DNA from: Candidatus Rhodoblastus alkanivorans
GTDB lineage: Bacteria; Pseudomonadota; Alphaproteobacteria; Rhizobiales; Beijerinckiaceae
DNA length: 64,000 nucleotides
Direction of reading: 5' to 3'
NCBI RefSeq assembly: GCF_022760755.1
Contig: NZ_JAIVFP010000001.1
Coordinates: 451,501-515,500, forward strand
Below are positions 39,277 to 49,872 of the stretch, piece by piece (position 1 is the stretch's first letter; each line of letters begins with the position of its first letter). The notes beneath the pieces were generated by a model. The model was not told the origin of the DNA. It ran no database searches and saw nothing but the letters and a program-made list of their open reading frames with translations. The position numbers were made by a program, and so were the translations under genes.

Positions 39277-39431
39277 GGCGGCCCCGGAATGGCTTCGATT
39301 CAAGCGTCGCTTTGACGCGAGGCCGTGACTCTTTGATGAAATTCCGCGTTTTGCCAAGCCCGCGCGCGGGCGGAACCGAAATTAAAGGGCGGCGACGCCG
39401 ATCTCTCCGGCGATCATTGCGTCTTTCTGGC

Positions 39432-40883
39432 TCACAGGCCTTGCGCTTGCGCGACGCGGCGTTGGCGTCGCCGCGCCAGCGCTTTCGCCGCCGCGCCACG
39501 GACCACGCCGCCGAGGTCGAGGAGATAAATCACGCCGCCGAAGACCGAGGCGCCGGCGAAAGCGACAAGGACGAGAGCGACGAGCGGCGGATTGATATGC
39601 CGCAGCGGCCACATGACGGCGAGCGCCGCCGCGCCGGCGAGCGCAATGACGCCGACGTCGCTGGCGCGAGGCCAATAGGCGCGCCAGGGAAAGGTGAGCG
39701 CGATCATCAGGACGAATCCGGCTGCGAGGCTCGCCGCATGGATGGCCGCAAGGCTGATGATGCTCACCTGGAAGGGGCCGAACCAGATCACACCGAGATC
39801 GAGCGCCGCCGTCGCCGCAGCCGCGATCAGCGTCAGGCCGGTGCGGTTTTCGAGTTGCACGATGGGGTTGAGGCAGAACTGGCCGATGCAGAACAGGGCC
39901 ACGCCGGGCGCAAGAATAAGGCTCAGCGGCTCGAATGTGTCACGGAATTTTTTCGGCGCGACCAGAGCGGTAAAGGCGGGCAGGCCCGCGATATAGCCAA
40001 GGCAGAGCAGGGTCAGCGCGGCGAGGATGAGGGCGCTGTTGCGCGAAACCTGGGCCGCGCCGGCTTCGGCCCCGGCGGTCGCCCGGCGATGCACCGCGAT
40101 CTGGAACAGCAGGATGTCGAGGGCCGCGCCGGCGACCAGCATCAGCCTCATGGTCATGTCGGTGGCGAGCGACAATTTGCCGGCGGCGGCGAAATCGAGA
40201 TGGGCGGCGGCAAAGCCGCGATTGGCGAGGACGACCGTCTGATAGAAGAAATTGCCGATGACGATCGGCGCGCCATAGCGCAGATAGACCGCGATCTGCC
40301 CGCGACTCGCCTGGGGCAGGCGGCTGTGCGGATCGGCGGTCTGCCGCCACAGGGCGAGCGTGGCGATCACCGCGCTCGCGGCGGCCATGGCCATGACCAG
40401 CGCCGGATCGTGGAAGAAATAGGCCGCGCCGACCATCGCCGCGAAGGCCAGCACATTCTTGAGGATGACCAGGCTGCTGTAACCAAGATTGTGGAAGCGG
40501 GCGCGCAACAGGGCGGCGAAAAATTCAAAGAACCCATTGGCGATGGCGACCACGACGGTCGCGATCACCATTTCCCGGCCCATGCCGAAGTCCCGGCCGA
40601 GCAACAGGGCCGTGGCGGCCAGGGTCGCGAGAATCAGCGCGCCGGAAACATAGCCGGCGTCGAGGGCGGCCCGCAGGTCGGGCGCGGCCGCCCGGGTCTG
40701 TTCGTTGTAATAGCGCGTCGCCGAAAGACGCAGCCAGTCGAAGACCAGGGTCGTGGTCAGGGTCGCGGTCATCAGGGCGATCGAGAACCGCCCATAGGCT
40801 TCGGGGCCCAGCACGGCCGCGACGCAGAGGCCAAGCAGGAAATTGAGGCCGGCGTTGAGGATGAAGGTCAGGATGATCAGCAT
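39432..40883 (-). CDS. Polysaccharide-type membrane flippase (Wzx/MATE-like)
   Basis: 483 residues, about 12-14 transmembrane helices, starting MLIILTFILNAGLNFLLGLC. The layout and the YGRFSIALMTATL block near the N terminus match the O-antigen/polysaccharide flippase (MOP) superfamily, moving lipid-linked oligosaccharides across the inner membrane. No sugar-synthesis cluster surrounds it; the plus-strand Tat beta-helix protein is divergent. ATG 40883 was chosen because a longer start would be translated through the inverted repeat at 40901-40932. Confidence 0.8.
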   Translation of the reverse strand: MLIILTFILNAGLNFLLGLCVAAVLGPEAYGRFSIALMTATLTTTLVFDWLRLSATRYYNEQTRAAAPDLRAALDAGYVSGALILATLAATALLLGRDFGMGREMVIATVVVAIANGFFEFFAALLRARFHNLGYSSLVILKNVLAFAAMVGAAYFFHDPALVMAMAAASAVIATLALWRQTADPHSRLPQASRGQIAVYLRYGAPIVIGNFFYQTVVLANRGFAAAHLDFAAAGKLSLATDMTMRLMLVAGAALDILLFQIAVHRRATAGAEAGAAQVSRNSALILAALTLLCLGYIAGLPAFTALVAPKKFRDTFEPLSLILAPGVALFCIGQFCLNPIVQLENRTGLTLIAAAATAALDLGVIWFGPFQVSIISLAAIHAASLAAGFVLMIALTFPWRAYWPRASDVGVIALAGAAALAVMWPLRHINPPLVALVLVAFAGASVFGGVIYLLDLGGVVRGAAAKALARRRQRRVAQAQGL

Positions 40884-40900
40884 GGCGCGGCCGCTCCCCG

Positions 40901-40932
40901 CTTGCCGGCGCGCCGGGGCGCGCGCCGGCAAG
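40901..40932. repeat. Inverted repeat upstream of the flippase gene
   Basis: CTTGCCGGCGCG pairs perfectly with CGCGCCGGCAAG over 12 bp around an 8-base GC-rich loop. It lies 18 bp before the flippase ATG, in its probable leader, and could hinder translation initiation or act as a transcriptional block. Confidence 0.7.
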
Positions 40933-41049
40933 CCGTCATGCGCGTCGTTTCCGCTTTCTCCATCTTCATGGCGGCAAGGTAGGCGCGAGCCGTCAGGAAA
41001 GGATTAAGCGCTGCGAAGCGCGGAGAATGGGGAGGGCGAGCTTTTGGCC

Positions 41050-42393
41050 ATGCTTTACATTCCGCAAACGCGGCGGAGGCTGATCGCCAGCGCCGCGCGC
41101 GCCGCGGCTTTGGTCCCGTTTTATCGAAGCCTCGCCCGCGCCAATGGCGATGCGATCGGCGCCGCCACCGCCAACCTGCTCTCGTCCTTGAGCGAGGCGG
41201 CCCTGGCGCGCCGGCCTTTCGTCCTGCCTGCGGGCGTGACCACGATCTATCAACTCTTCCTGCCCGACGGGACGCATCTCGTCGGGCGCGGAGCGGGCTC
41301 TACCCTGCGGCTCGGCTATGCCGGGCCGATGATCTCCAACCATGGCGCGCTGCAATCCCTGAGCTTCGAGAACGTGACCTTCGACGGCGCTGATCTGCCG
41401 ATCAACAGCGCCTTTGGGCTGCTCACCTTCAGCGATGTGGCGCGAATGGAAATGGAGAATTGCGTCATACAGCATAGCACGATCGGCCTGATGCAGAAGC
41501 GTTGCGGCGGCCGCATCCGGCTTTCGACCTTCCGCGACCTGACCTGCACGGCGATTCTCGATGAAAATTGCGCCGGGGTGACGATCGACGCCAACAGGAT
41601 CGAGCGCTGCGGCGATAATGGCGTGCATCATTGGAGCGCGCATTCGAAGCGCTATGACGGCTCCCGCATCAGCAACAATACGATCGCCGACATTAGCAAC
41701 CGCTCGGGCGGCGAAGGCCTTTACGGCAATGGCGTGCGGGTCGCCGAATGCGGACCGGTAACGATCGAAAACAATCATATCGAACGCTGCGCCTATACCG
41801 CCGTGCGCAACACCGGCGGCTGGGACGTCGTCATCGCCGACAACCGCTGCAAGAGTTTCAATGAAAAGGCGATGTATGCGGAATTCGGCTTCCGCAATGC
41901 GACTTTCCGCAACAATGTGATCGAGGATTGCGGCGCCGGCATTTCCGCCACCAATTATGTCGGGCCGGGAAATGGCGCCGGAGCGCTGATTTCCGGCAAT
42001 GTCGTTTCGAAAATCCGCCCGTCCCATCCCGATCCCGATTTCGGCCCGCGCATGAACTGGCTCACCGGCGTCGAGGGCGAGGGCGACGTGCGGATGGTCG
42101 GCAATATTGTGGTCGGCTCGCCCTGGTTTGGAATCCTTGCCGGATTCTTCGACGCCCGCAACAATGTGGTCGTTGAAGCCAACCGCTTGATTGACAACGA
42201 ATATGGGATCGGCTTTGCGGCCCAGGGCGATCGGCTCGGCCCTTGCGAGATCGTGGAAAATGACCTCCGCGGGTCGAAAAAGGCGAATATCGTCGCCATG
42301 TTCCAAACGCAAGTGATCAGCGGCGACCTCGCTCTGCCCGGCGCTGTGAACACGTTCAAAAATGTTGTCATTCGCGGCAATCGCATCGTTTAG
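41050..42393 (+). CDS. Tat-exported parallel beta-helix repeat protein (TIGR03808-like)
   Basis: 447 residues. A twin-arginine type N terminus (QTRRRLIASAARAAALVPF) precedes a long right-handed beta-helix with many short repeats: FENVTFDGADLPIN, IDANRIERCGDNGVHHW, IENNHIERCAYTAVRN, FRNNVIEDCGAGISATN. This resembles a rhizobial family described as twin-arg-translocated uncharacterised repeat protein (TIGR03808), often found near gshB, as here. Possible role in binding or cleaving periplasmic polysaccharide; no catalytic residues are recognised. Confidence 0.8.
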   Translation: MLYIPQTRRRLIASAARAAALVPFYRSLARANGDAIGAATANLLSSLSEAALARRPFVLPAGVTTIYQLFLPDGTHLVGRGAGSTLRLGYAGPMISNHGALQSLSFENVTFDGADLPINSAFGLLTFSDVARMEMENCVIQHSTIGLMQKRCGGRIRLSTFRDLTCTAILDENCAGVTIDANRIERCGDNGVHHWSAHSKRYDGSRISNNTIADISNRSGGEGLYGNGVRVAECGPVTIENNHIERCAYTAVRNTGGWDVVIADNRCKSFNEKAMYAEFGFRNATFRNNVIEDCGAGISATNYVGPGNGAGALISGNVVSKIRPSHPDPDFGPRMNWLTGVEGEGDVRMVGNIVVGSPWFGILAGFFDARNNVVVEANRLIDNEYGIGFAAQGDRLGPCEIVENDLRGSKKANIVAMFQTQVISGDLALPGAVNTFKNVVIRGNRIV

Positions 42394-42483
42394 AGCGGCG
42401 GCGCGGACGTTTTGTGTTTATTTACGAAATCGCTAACATCGCCCTTCAGCGAATCCGCGTAAAGGGTCAGGGCATCGGTCGCA

Positions 42484-43449
42484 ATGAGCATCGTCATGAA
42501 AGTCGCCGTTCAGATGGACCCGATCGAACGGATCAATATCGCCGGCGATTCGACCTTCGCTCTGTTGCTGGAGGCGCAGGAGCGCGGCTTCGAACTCGAA
42601 TTTTACACCCCAGACCGCCTTTCGTTGCGCGGGAGCGATGTCATCGCCGTGGCGCAGAGCTTGCGCGTGCGCGACGTCAAGGGCGATCATTTTGACCTCG
42701 GCGCGCCGCGCGAAATTTTTCTGCGCGACATGAACGTCATCCTGCTGCGTCAGGACCCGCCCTTCGACCTCGCCTATATCACTTCGACCCATCTGCTCGA
42801 AAAGATCGGTGGAAGAACTCTGGTGGTCAACGATCCCGTCAGCGTGCGCAACGCGCCCGAAAAGCTGTTCGTCATGGATTTCCCGCAATTGATGCCGCCG
42901 ACCCTGATCACCCGCGACAAGACCGCAATCGACGCCTTTCGCGCCGAACATGGCGAGGTGGTGATGAAGCCGCTGCACGGCTTCGGCGGCGCGGCCGTCT
43001 TCCGGCTGATGAAGCAGGACGCCAATTACGGCTCGCTCTTCGATCTGTTCGCAACGAGCTTCCGCGAGCAATGGGTGGTGCAGAAATACCTGCCCGCGGT
43101 CGCCCAAGGCGACAAGCGCATCATTCTGGTCGATGGCGAGCCGGCTGGCGCCGTCAACCGGGTGCCGGCGGAGAATGACATACGCTCGAACATGGTGCGC
43201 GGCGGGGCGGCTGAGGCGACCGAGCTTTCGCCGCGCGAGCGGGAAATCTGCGCGACCATCGGCCCGGAACTGAAGAAGCGTGGCCTGGTTTTCGTCGGCA
43301 TCGACGTCATCGGCGGCTTCCTCACCGAGATCAACGTGACCTCGCCGACCGGAATCCGCGCGATCAAGCGCACCGGCGGGCCGGATGTCGCTGTGGCGAT
43401 CTGGGACGCGGTCGTCAACAAGGCCGCGGAACTGGAGGCGGTGGGATGA
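42484..43449 (+). CDS. gshB: Glutathione synthetase
   Basis: 321 residues, ATP-grasp. Joins gamma-glutamylcysteine and glycine. [20 protein letters not shown] at the N terminus, [17 protein letters not shown] (ATP loop), [20 protein letters not shown] and [11 protein letters not shown]-like [13 protein letters not shown]. The start is ATG 42484 (MSIVMKVA); ATG 42496 is also possible. The stop overlaps glnD by four bases. Confidence 0.94.
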   Translation: MSIVMKVAVQMDPIERINIAGDSTFALLLEAQERGFELEFYTPDRLSLRGSDVIAVAQSLRVRDVKGDHFDLGAPREIFLRDMNVILLRQDPPFDLAYITSTHLLEKIGGRTLVVNDPVSVRNAPEKLFVMDFPQLMPPTLITRDKTAIDAFRAEHGEVVMKPLHGFGGAAVFRLMKQDANYGSLFDLFATSFREQWVVQKYLPAVAQGDKRIILVDGEPAGAVNRVPAENDIRSNMVRGGAAEATELSPREREICATIGPELKKRGLVFVGIDVIGGFLTEINVTSPTGIRAIKRTGGPDVAVAIWDAVVNKAAELEAVG

Positions 43450-46253
43450 ATCTTCAGGGCCAGATCCCCTCCCGTGACCAGCCGGCGCCGAAATGGACCG
43501 GCCCGCGCATGGAATTGCCGATGAAGGCGCTGTTCGACCGCGCCGCCCTCGACGCCCGCATTTCCGGGCTCGCCGAACGATTCGGCGGCGCGACGCCGGA
43601 ATTCCGCAAGGCCGCGGTGGAGGTTCTCGCCGAATGTCTGGCCCACGGCGCCAGGGTTGCGCGCGCGGCTCTGGAAAACAAGGGCTCCGGCCTTGCCTGC
43701 GGCGCCCATCTCGCTTTTGTCGAGGATGAAATCATCCGCGCCATCTATTGTTGCGTGGCCAAATATATCCTCCCGACGGCGTCGCCGCCACGCCTTTGCG
43801 TCGTCGCGGTCGGCGGCTATGGACGCGGCGCTTTGGCGCCGGGCTCGGACATCGATCTTCTCTTTCTTTTGCCGAGCGGAAACCACGGGGCGGAAGAGGC
43901 CGTCGTGGAGTCCATGCTCTATCTGCTTTGGGACCTGAAGCAGAAGGTCGGCCACGCCACCCGCACAGTCGAGGAATCCCTGCGTCAGGCCAAGGCGGAC
44001 ATGACGATCCGCACGACCCTGCTCGAATGCCGGTTCGTGCTCGGCGACCGTGCGCTGCTCGATGAGCTTCTCGAACGGTTCGATCAGGAAATCGTTCGCA
44101 ACACTGCACCGGAATTCGTCGCCGCCAAGCTCTCGGAGCGCGACGCCCGTATCAGGCGCGCGGGCGCCTCGCGTTATCTGGTCGAGCCCAACGTCAAGGA
44201 GGGCAAAGGCGGCCTGCGCGACCTCAACACTCTGTTCTGGATCGCCAAATATGTCTATCGCGTGCAGGACGCCGACGCTTTGGTCGGCGTCGGCCTGTTC
44301 ACGGAGCAGGAATGGCGCCTGTTCCGCCGCTGCGAGGCCTTTCTGTGGAAGGTCCGTTGCTTCATGCATTTCATGACCGGTCATGCCGAAGAGCGGCTGA
44401 GTTTCGAATTGCAGCGCCAGATCGCGGCTCAGCTCGACTATGCGCCGCGCAGCGGCCTGTCGGCGGTCGAGCGCTTCATGAAACATTATTTTACGGTCGC
44501 CAAAAGCGTCGGCGATCTGACCAATATCGTCTGCGCCGCGCTCGAGGAGCGTCAGGCCAAGCCCCGGGCGGTGTTCGACCGTTTCGTCAGCAAGCTGCGG
44601 CGTCGCTCCAAGCCGCGCGACCTCGGGCCATTCGCGCTCGAGACCGATCGCGTCACGGTTCCTTCCAGCGACGTGTTCGACAAGGATCCGGTCAATCTGA
44701 TCCGCCTGTTCCAGATCGCGGCGCGCAATGAGCTGCCCATCCATCCCGACGCTTTGCGGCTGGTGACGCAATCCCTGCCGCGCATCGACAACAAATTGCG
44801 CGCGGACCCGGAGGCCAACCGGCTGTTCCTCGACATCTTGACCTCGCCGAAATCCTGCGAGCGCGCGCTGCGGCTGATGAACGAGGCCGGGGTGCTCGGC
44901 CGCTTCATTCCCGATTTCGGCCGCATCGTCGCGATGATGCAGTTCAACATGTACCATCATTACACGGTGGACGAGCATCTGTTGCGGGCGCTGGGCGAGC
45001 TCGCCGCAGTCGATCTCGGCCAGTTGACCGCCGAACTGCCGCTCGCCAGCGCCATCATGCCGACCATCAGCCATCGCCGCGCGCTCTATGTCGCGGTGAT
45101 GCTGCACGATATCGCCAAGGGCCGGAAGGAGGATCATTCCATCGCCGGCGTGGAAATCGCCCGCAGGCTCGGTCCGCGCCTCGGCCTGACCGACGCCGAA
45201 ACCGAGGCGGCCGCCTGGCTGGTCGAATATCACCTGACCATGTCCAATATCGCGCAAAGCCGCGACCTCGGCGACAGCCGGACGATCGAAGGCTTCGCCA
45301 AGATCGTGCAGACCGTCGAGCGCCTGAAGATGCTGCTGGTCCTCACCGCCTGCGACATCCGCGCGGTCGGCCCGGGGGTCTGGAACGGCTGGAAAGCGGA
45401 ATTGATGCGCACCCTCTATTGGGAAACCGAACTGGTGCTGGCGGGCGGCCATTCCTCGGTGGACCGCAAACGGCGCGTGCAGAAATCCCAGGCCGAGCTG
45501 CGCGAAAAGCTTCCCGGCTGGTCCGATCCCGAATTTGCCGACTATGCCGCGCGGCATTATCCCGCCTATTGGCTCAAGGTCGATCTGCCGCACCGCATCG
45601 CCCACGCCCGATTGCTGCACGCCACGGCGGTCGAGATGAATTCGCTGGCGACCGAATTTTCGACCGACGCCTTTCGCGCCGTCACCGAAATCACCGTCGT
45701 CGCGCCCGACCATCCGCGCCTGCTGTCGATCATCGCCGGCGCCTGCGCCGCTTCCGGCGCCAATATCGTGGACGCCCAGATCTTCACCACCACCGACGGC
45801 CTGGCGCTGGACACGATCTGCGTATCGCGCGCCTTCGACCACGACGAGGACGAATTGCGGCGCGGTCAACGTATCGCGCGCTCGGTCGAACAGGCTTTGC
45901 GCGGCGAAATCCGCCTGAGCGATGTGGTGGCGGCGAAGACCGCCAAGGCCTCCTCCCATGGCGAAACCTTCAGCGTGCCGCCCGACGTCATCGTCGACAA
46001 CAGCCTGTCCCATATGTATAGCGTGGTCGAAGTGTCGGGCCTCGACCGTCCCGGATTGCTCTATGACCTGACTTTCGCCCTGTCCCGGCTCAACCTCAAC
46101 ATCGCCTCGGCCCATATCGTGACCTTCGGCGAAAAGGCGGTGGACACCTTCTATGTGAGCGACATCACAGGCGCCAAAGTGGTCAATCCGGCGCGTCAGG
46201 CGGCGCTGCGCCGCAATCTGCTGGATGTGTTCGGCGCCGGACGCAAAGCTTGA
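43446..46253 (+). CDS. glnD: Bifunctional PII uridylyltransferase/uridylyl-removing enzyme GlnD
   Basis: 935 residues, the family's usual length. Modifies PII proteins by uridylylation according to glutamine level, the primary nitrogen sensor. The nucleotidyltransferase site is [20 protein letters not shown], the HD hydrolase site is [15 protein letters not shown], and two ACT domains lie at the C terminus (about 710-790 and 840-930) including [20 protein letters not shown] and [23 protein letters not shown] overlap with gshB. Confidence 0.96.
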   Translation: MNLQGQIPSRDQPAPKWTGPRMELPMKALFDRAALDARISGLAERFGGATPEFRKAAVEVLAECLAHGARVARAALENKGSGLACGAHLAFVEDEIIRAIYCCVAKYILPTASPPRLCVVAVGGYGRGALAPGSDIDLLFLLPSGNHGAEEAVVESMLYLLWDLKQKVGHATRTVEESLRQAKADMTIRTTLLECRFVLGDRALLDELLERFDQEIVRNTAPEFVAAKLSERDARIRRAGASRYLVEPNVKEGKGGLRDLNTLFWIAKYVYRVQDADALVGVGLFTEQEWRLFRRCEAFLWKVRCFMHFMTGHAEERLSFELQRQIAAQLDYAPRSGLSAVERFMKHYFTVAKSVGDLTNIVCAALEERQAKPRAVFDRFVSKLRRRSKPRDLGPFALETDRVTVPSSDVFDKDPVNLIRLFQIAARNELPIHPDALRLVTQSLPRIDNKLRADPEANRLFLDILTSPKSCERALRLMNEAGVLGRFIPDFGRIVAMMQFNMYHHYTVDEHLLRALGELAAVDLGQLTAELPLASAIMPTISHRRALYVAVMLHDIAKGRKEDHSIAGVEIARRLGPRLGLTDAETEAAAWLVEYHLTMSNIAQSRDLGDSRTIEGFAKIVQTVERLKMLLVLTACDIRAVGPGVWNGWKAELMRTLYWETELVLAGGHSSVDRKRRVQKSQAELREKLPGWSDPEFADYAARHYPAYWLKVDLPHRIAHARLLHATAVEMNSLATEFSTDAFRAVTEITVVAPDHPRLLSIIAGACAASGANIVDAQIFTTTDGLALDTICVSRAFDHDEDELRRGQRIARSVEQALRGEIRLSDVVAAKTAKASSHGETFSVPPDVIVDNSLSHMYSVVEVSGLDRPGLLYDLTFALSRLNLNIASAHIVTFGEKAVDTFYVSDITGAKVVNPARQAALRRNLLDVFGAGRKA

Positions 46254-46306
46254 TTTCTGCTTCGTCTCGCCCGATATGCAGGGCGAACCAAAGTGAAGGT
46301 TGACCG

Positions 46307-46891
46307 ATGAACGACGGCAAGAATCCGCAAAACGAAAAGCTTTCGCCAACGGATGAGGCTCCGGCCGCGGAAACGACGCCGGCGCAAGGCGACGCCGAGC
46401 GCGATGCGGCTGCGGTCCAGGCCCTGATCGCGGAGAACGCCGGCCTCAAGGACAGGCTGCTGCGCACCCTGGCGGAAATGGAAAACCTGCGCCGCCGCAC
46501 CGAAAAGGAAGTCGCGGACGCCAAGGCCTATGGCGTGACGACTTTCGCCCGGGACATGCTGACCTTCGCCGACAATCTCCGCCGCGCGCTCGACAATGTG
46601 CCCCCCGAAGCCCGCGAAGCCGCCGACAACACGCTCAAGGCCTTTGTCGAGGGAATCGAACTGACCGAACGCGATTTCCTCTCCCGCCTCTCCCGTCACG
46701 GGGTGCGCAAGCTCGAACCCAAGGGCCAGAAATTCGACCCGAATTTCCATGAGGCCCTGTTCGAGGCCCATGACGAAAGCGTGCCGCCCGGCACTGTCGC
46801 GCATGTCGTCGAGGAAGGCTTCGCCATTGGCGAGCGGGTGCTGCGTCCGGCCAAGGTCGCCGTGGCCAAAGGCGGCGCCAAGACAAATTAG
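46307..46891 (+). CDS. grpE: Nucleotide exchange factor GrpE
   Basis: 194 residues. Stimulates ADP release from DnaK. An acidic disordered N terminus, then the coiled coil [29 protein letters not shown] and the head ending [20 protein letters not shown]. It follows glnD by 53 bp. dnaK/dnaJ are not in the window, nor hrcA. Confidence 0.94.
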   Translation: MNDGKNPQNEKLSPTDEAPAAETTPAQGDAERDAAAVQALIAENAGLKDRLLRTLAEMENLRRRTEKEVADAKAYGVTTFARDMLTFADNLRRALDNVPPEAREAADNTLKAFVEGIELTERDFLSRLSRHGVRKLEPKGQKFDPNFHEALFEAHDESVPPGTVAHVVEEGFAIGERVLRPAKVAVAKGGAKTN

Positions 46892-46909
46892 CAAAGCCGA
46901 ACCGGACGC

Positions 46910-47515
46910 ATGCTGCTCCTCAAGCCCGGCCTGCGCCTTTACAAGGCGGCGCTGGACCGGGCCGGGCAGGAGGACTTGCGGGACGAACTGCGCGTTTTAT
47001 TGCGCGAGGCGCCTCTGTTCAGGCCCAGGATGCCGCGCTCGGGCAAGGAATTCTCAGTCCGCATGAGCAATTGCGGACCGCTCGGCTGGGTGTCCGATAT
47101 TTCCGGCTATCGCTATCAGGCCTGCCATCCGGAGACCGGCCGGCCCTGGCCGCCGATGCCGGAAAGCATATTGCGGCTGTGGCGCGCCTATGCCGAATGC
47201 GCCCGCGAACCGGACGCCTGCCTCATCAATCATTATGACGAAACGGCGCGGATGGGCCCGCATCAGGACCGCGACGAGGCGGATTTTTCCGCGCCGATCC
47301 TTTCCCTTTCGCTAGGCGATTCCTGCCTGTTCCGCTATGGCGGCGAAAGGCGGCGCGACCCGAGCCGGACGATCAGGCTCGATTCTGGCGACATTGTCGT
47401 CTTCGGCGGCCCGGCCCGGCTGATGTTCCATGGCGTGGACCGGACGTTGCCCGAAAGCTCGACCTTGCTCGACCCGCCGGGCCGGATTAACCTCACCCTG
47501 CGCCGGGCGAAATGA
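46910..47515 (+). CDS. alkB: Alpha-ketoglutarate-dependent dioxygenase AlkB
   Basis: 201 residues. Oxidatively removes methyl lesions such as 1-meA and 3-meC from DNA. Fe(II) ligands are in GPHQDRDEADF (HxD) and LMFHGVDRTLP (His), with the 2-oxoglutarate Arg in PGRINLTLRRAK. NHYDETARMG and LSLGDSCLFRYGG are conserved family blocks. Starts 19 bp after grpE. Confidence 0.93.
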   Translation: MLLLKPGLRLYKAALDRAGQEDLRDELRVLLREAPLFRPRMPRSGKEFSVRMSNCGPLGWVSDISGYRYQACHPETGRPWPPMPESILRLWRAYAECAREPDACLINHYDETARMGPHQDRDEADFSAPILSLSLGDSCLFRYGGERRRDPSRTIRLDSGDIVVFGGPARLMFHGVDRTLPESSTLLDPPGRINLTLRRAK

Positions 47516-47676
47516 ACCGTCCGAATCGCTGCCGACTTTTCCAGTAGTTTTTTTTTGCGAAAAGCTGGCCTCCGCTTGCCGGTGGGCCGAGGCAGCCGAC
47601 CCGCATTCGCGCCATCGCAAGACTTCGCCGCGCGGCGTGAAGCAAAGGGCGCCCGGCTTGCGGGAACAGGGGGCCG

Positions 47677-48249
47677 ATGGACGAGCCGATAGACATGGTC
47701 GAGGAAACGAATCTGCCGGCAGCGCTGAGGCCGCTGCACACTCTGGCTTTGCGCGCGATGGGCCTGATCAACGGCTTCGCCCATCTCATCCTCGGGCTCG
47801 CGCTGGCCGCCTCCGTCCTCCTTTTCACCTGGCTCTTCATCGACGATGTCCTGACCGCTCTTCGCCACGACAATCTGGCGCAGGGTTTTCTGCACGGTCT
47901 CGGCACGCTGATGCTGCTATGGACCGTGTCGGCGCTGATCACGGCGGAAATCCGCTATATGCGGGGCTATCCGCTGACCGTCGACACTTTCGTCGAGGTC
48001 ACCATCGTCGTCATCCTGCGCAAGCTCATCACCATGCCGGTGCAATCGACGCTGCCGAGTCCTCAGGAATTTCTTCTGTGGGTAGGATCGGCCGTCTTGC
48101 TGGGCGTCATGTATCTGATCGTGCGCTTCGCGCTCACGATCAGGGTTGGAGAGCCGTCAGCTCCCCATGAAACCGGCGCCGATGTTGATCGTCATGGCCA
48201 GCACGGCGTTGTTGTAGAAAAAGGAAAGAACGCCATGGAGCGTCGCTAG
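47677..48249 (+). CDS. PsiE-family (phosphate-starvation-inducible E) membrane protein
   Basis: 190 residues. Four hydrophobic helices with EIRYMRGYPLTVDTFVEVTIVVILRKLI, the PsiE family core. PsiE is induced by phosphate starvation in E. coli but its function is unknown. The C-terminal ~30 residues (after about 160, APHETGADVDRHGQHG) are encoded antisense to the end of the DUF1345 gene over 93 bases and do not look conserved, so the true stop may be displaced by a small lesion. Preceded by a 160-bp gap with no gene. Confidence 0.8.
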   Translation: MDEPIDMVEETNLPAALRPLHTLALRAMGLINGFAHLILGLALAASVLLFTWLFIDDVLTALRHDNLAQGFLHGLGTLMLLWTVSALITAEIRYMRGYPLTVDTFVEVTIVVILRKLITMPVQSTLPSPQEFLLWVGSAVLLGVMYLIVRFALTIRVGEPSAPHETGADVDRHGQHGVVVEKGKNAMERR

Positions 48250-48852
48250 CCGGCGCACCGGCGCGCTCGTGATATTGACGTCGGCGGTCGCGCAGGCCAC
48301 CCCGATAACATAAGAGAAATAGAGGAAGTCGGGATAATCGGGCCGCTCCGTCCCAGGAAAGGCGATGCCGCTGCACGATTTTCCTTCCGCGTCCGGCTTC
48401 GCGATCCGGAAGAACTCGTGGGCGTAATGGAGCGCAAAGGTCATGTGCAGAAACAGCCACGATCCGATGATGGTGGCGACCGCCAAAGCGATATGGAGCT
48501 CCTTGACCGGGTAGGGCGCCTTGTTGGCCGTGGCGAGCTGGGCGACGATGGCGCCGAACGCCGCGATCGCCGACAGCGCGGCCAGGATCAGGATTGTGTG
48601 CTGACCTTCGTCCTGAAGCGCCGCCCGGCGATGAATGTCCTGATGTTCGGATCGCGCGATCATTATCCCGACCGCGGCGAGATAGGTCCAGACCGCGGCG
48701 TTCCAGCCGACGAGGCCGCGCGTGCCGAGACGCCATTCCTCCGGCAGGCAAAGGCCGACGACCACGCCGAGCGCGGCGCACAGGAACAGGCGCGGCCGCG
48801 CCCGGACGATGCGGAGCGGCTTGGGCAGGCGCCGGGCGGGCGCGGGCGTCAT
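48157..48852 (-). CDS. DUF1345 membrane protein
   Basis: 231 residues with six or so transmembrane segments. DUF1345 features: ALGVVVGLCLPEEWRL, LFLHMTFALHYAHEFFR and DFLYFSYVIGVACATADVNI. Function unknown; often a small stress-related or ion-linked membrane protein. Its start overlaps the ispA stop by four bases, so it is coupled to ispA. Its end overlaps the PsiE-like gene by 93 bases on the other strand. Confidence 0.85.
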   Translation of the reverse strand: MTPAPARRLPKPLRIVRARPRLFLCAALGVVVGLCLPEEWRLGTRGLVGWNAAVWTYLAAVGIMIARSEHQDIHRRAALQDEGQHTILILAALSAIAAFGAIVAQLATANKAPYPVKELHIALAVATIIGSWLFLHMTFALHYAHEFFRIAKPDAEGKSCSGIAFPGTERPDYPDFLYFSYVIGVACATADVNITSAPVRRLATLHGVLSFFYNNAVLAMTINIGAGFMGS

Positions 48853-49781
48853 GACTTTCGGGCGACCGTGAAACGCGCGGCTTCCGCCAGGATCGCGGCG
48901 CTTGCGCCGAAGCCGCCGTCGGCAAGGGCCTGAATCGCTTCCTCGGCAAGGGCGTCGCGCCGCCGGCGCGCCTCCTCCAGGCCGAGCGCGGCAACCAGCG
49001 TCGCCTTGTTGCGGTCGGCGTCCTTGCCCGCGCGCTTGCCCAGGGCCTGTTCGTCGCCCTCGGCGTCGAGAACGTCGTCGGCGACCTGGAAAGCCGCGCC
49101 GAGGGCCGAGCCATAGCGGCTCAAGGCGGCGGTTTGCTTCGCGTCGGCGCCGCCGATCCGCGCCCCGGCCTCGACCGCGAAAAGCAGCAGCGCGCCGGTC
49201 TTCATCGACTGCATCAGGGCGACGAATTCGCGCGTGTGCGGCGCCTTGCTCGCCTCGGCCTCAAGGTCGAGCGCCTGGCCGCCGACCATCCCGCCAAGGC
49301 CAGCTGCGCGCGCGAGCATGAGCGTGAGATCGGCGCGCACCCCGGCGTCGGGATGGGTCGGGGCGTCGGCGATGACGTCGAAGGCAAAAGTGAGGAGGCC
49401 GTCGCCGGCGAGAATCGCGGTGGCTTCGTCGAAGGCCTTGTGGACGGTGGGACGGCCGCGCCGCAGATCGTCGTCGTCCATGGCCGGGAGGTCGTCATGA
49501 ATCAGCGAATAGCAATGGACCATCTCCAGCGCGCAGGCGGCGCGGAGCACGCCGTCGCCCTGCGCGCCGAACAGGCCGGCGGTCTCGACCAGAAGGAAGG
49601 GGCGCAACCTCTTGCCGCCGCCGAGCGCGCCATAGCGCATGGCCTCCAGCAGGCGTTCCGGACGGGTCCTTTCGCCTTTGAGGCGATGGGGCTGAAGCAA
49701 AGCGTCCAGCGTAGACTCGGTCGCCTCGGCGACGGCGACCAGCCGGGCGGCGAAGTCCTGGTTTGCGATCTGAACCGACAT
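48849..49781 (-). CDS. ispA: Polyprenyl synthetase (farnesyl diphosphate synthase, IspA-like)
   Basis: 310 residues. Condenses IPP with allylic diphosphates, probably to FPP. The first Asp-rich motif is DDLPAMDDDDLRRGRPT and the second is FQVADDVLDAEGDEQ; GGGKRLRPFLL binds IPP. In many alphaproteobacteria xseB-ispA-dxs stand together; here neither xseB nor dxs is adjacent and DUF1345 is coupled downstream. Expected chain length is C15, inferred from the family. Confidence 0.9.
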   Translation of the reverse strand: MSVQIANQDFAARLVAVAEATESTLDALLQPHRLKGERTRPERLLEAMRYGALGGGKRLRPFLLVETAGLFGAQGDGVLRAACALEMVHCYSLIHDDLPAMDDDDLRRGRPTVHKAFDEATAILAGDGLLTFAFDVIADAPTHPDAGVRADLTLMLARAAGLGGMVGGQALDLEAEASKAPHTREFVALMQSMKTGALLLFAVEAGARIGGADAKQTAALSRYGSALGAAFQVADDVLDAEGDEQALGKRAGKDADRNKATLVAALGLEEARRRRDALAEEAIQALADGGFGASAAILAEAARFTVARKS

Positions 49782-49872
49782 GCCGCGATCCCCGATTTAC
49801 GCAGAAGATTTGGGGATCGCTTGCCCGATGCGCGCAGCCCGGTCAAGGGCATGTATGGCCGACGGCGCTGTC

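Noticed and set aside
37546-39315. 589-residue open frame antisense to the Orn/Lys/Arg decarboxylase
   Set aside because: The decarboxylase is complete with PLP Lys; the other strand is a shadow.
43026-46349. 1107-residue open frame antisense to glnD
   Set aside because: glnD has all motifs; the antisense frame is a GC-rich shadow with no domain.
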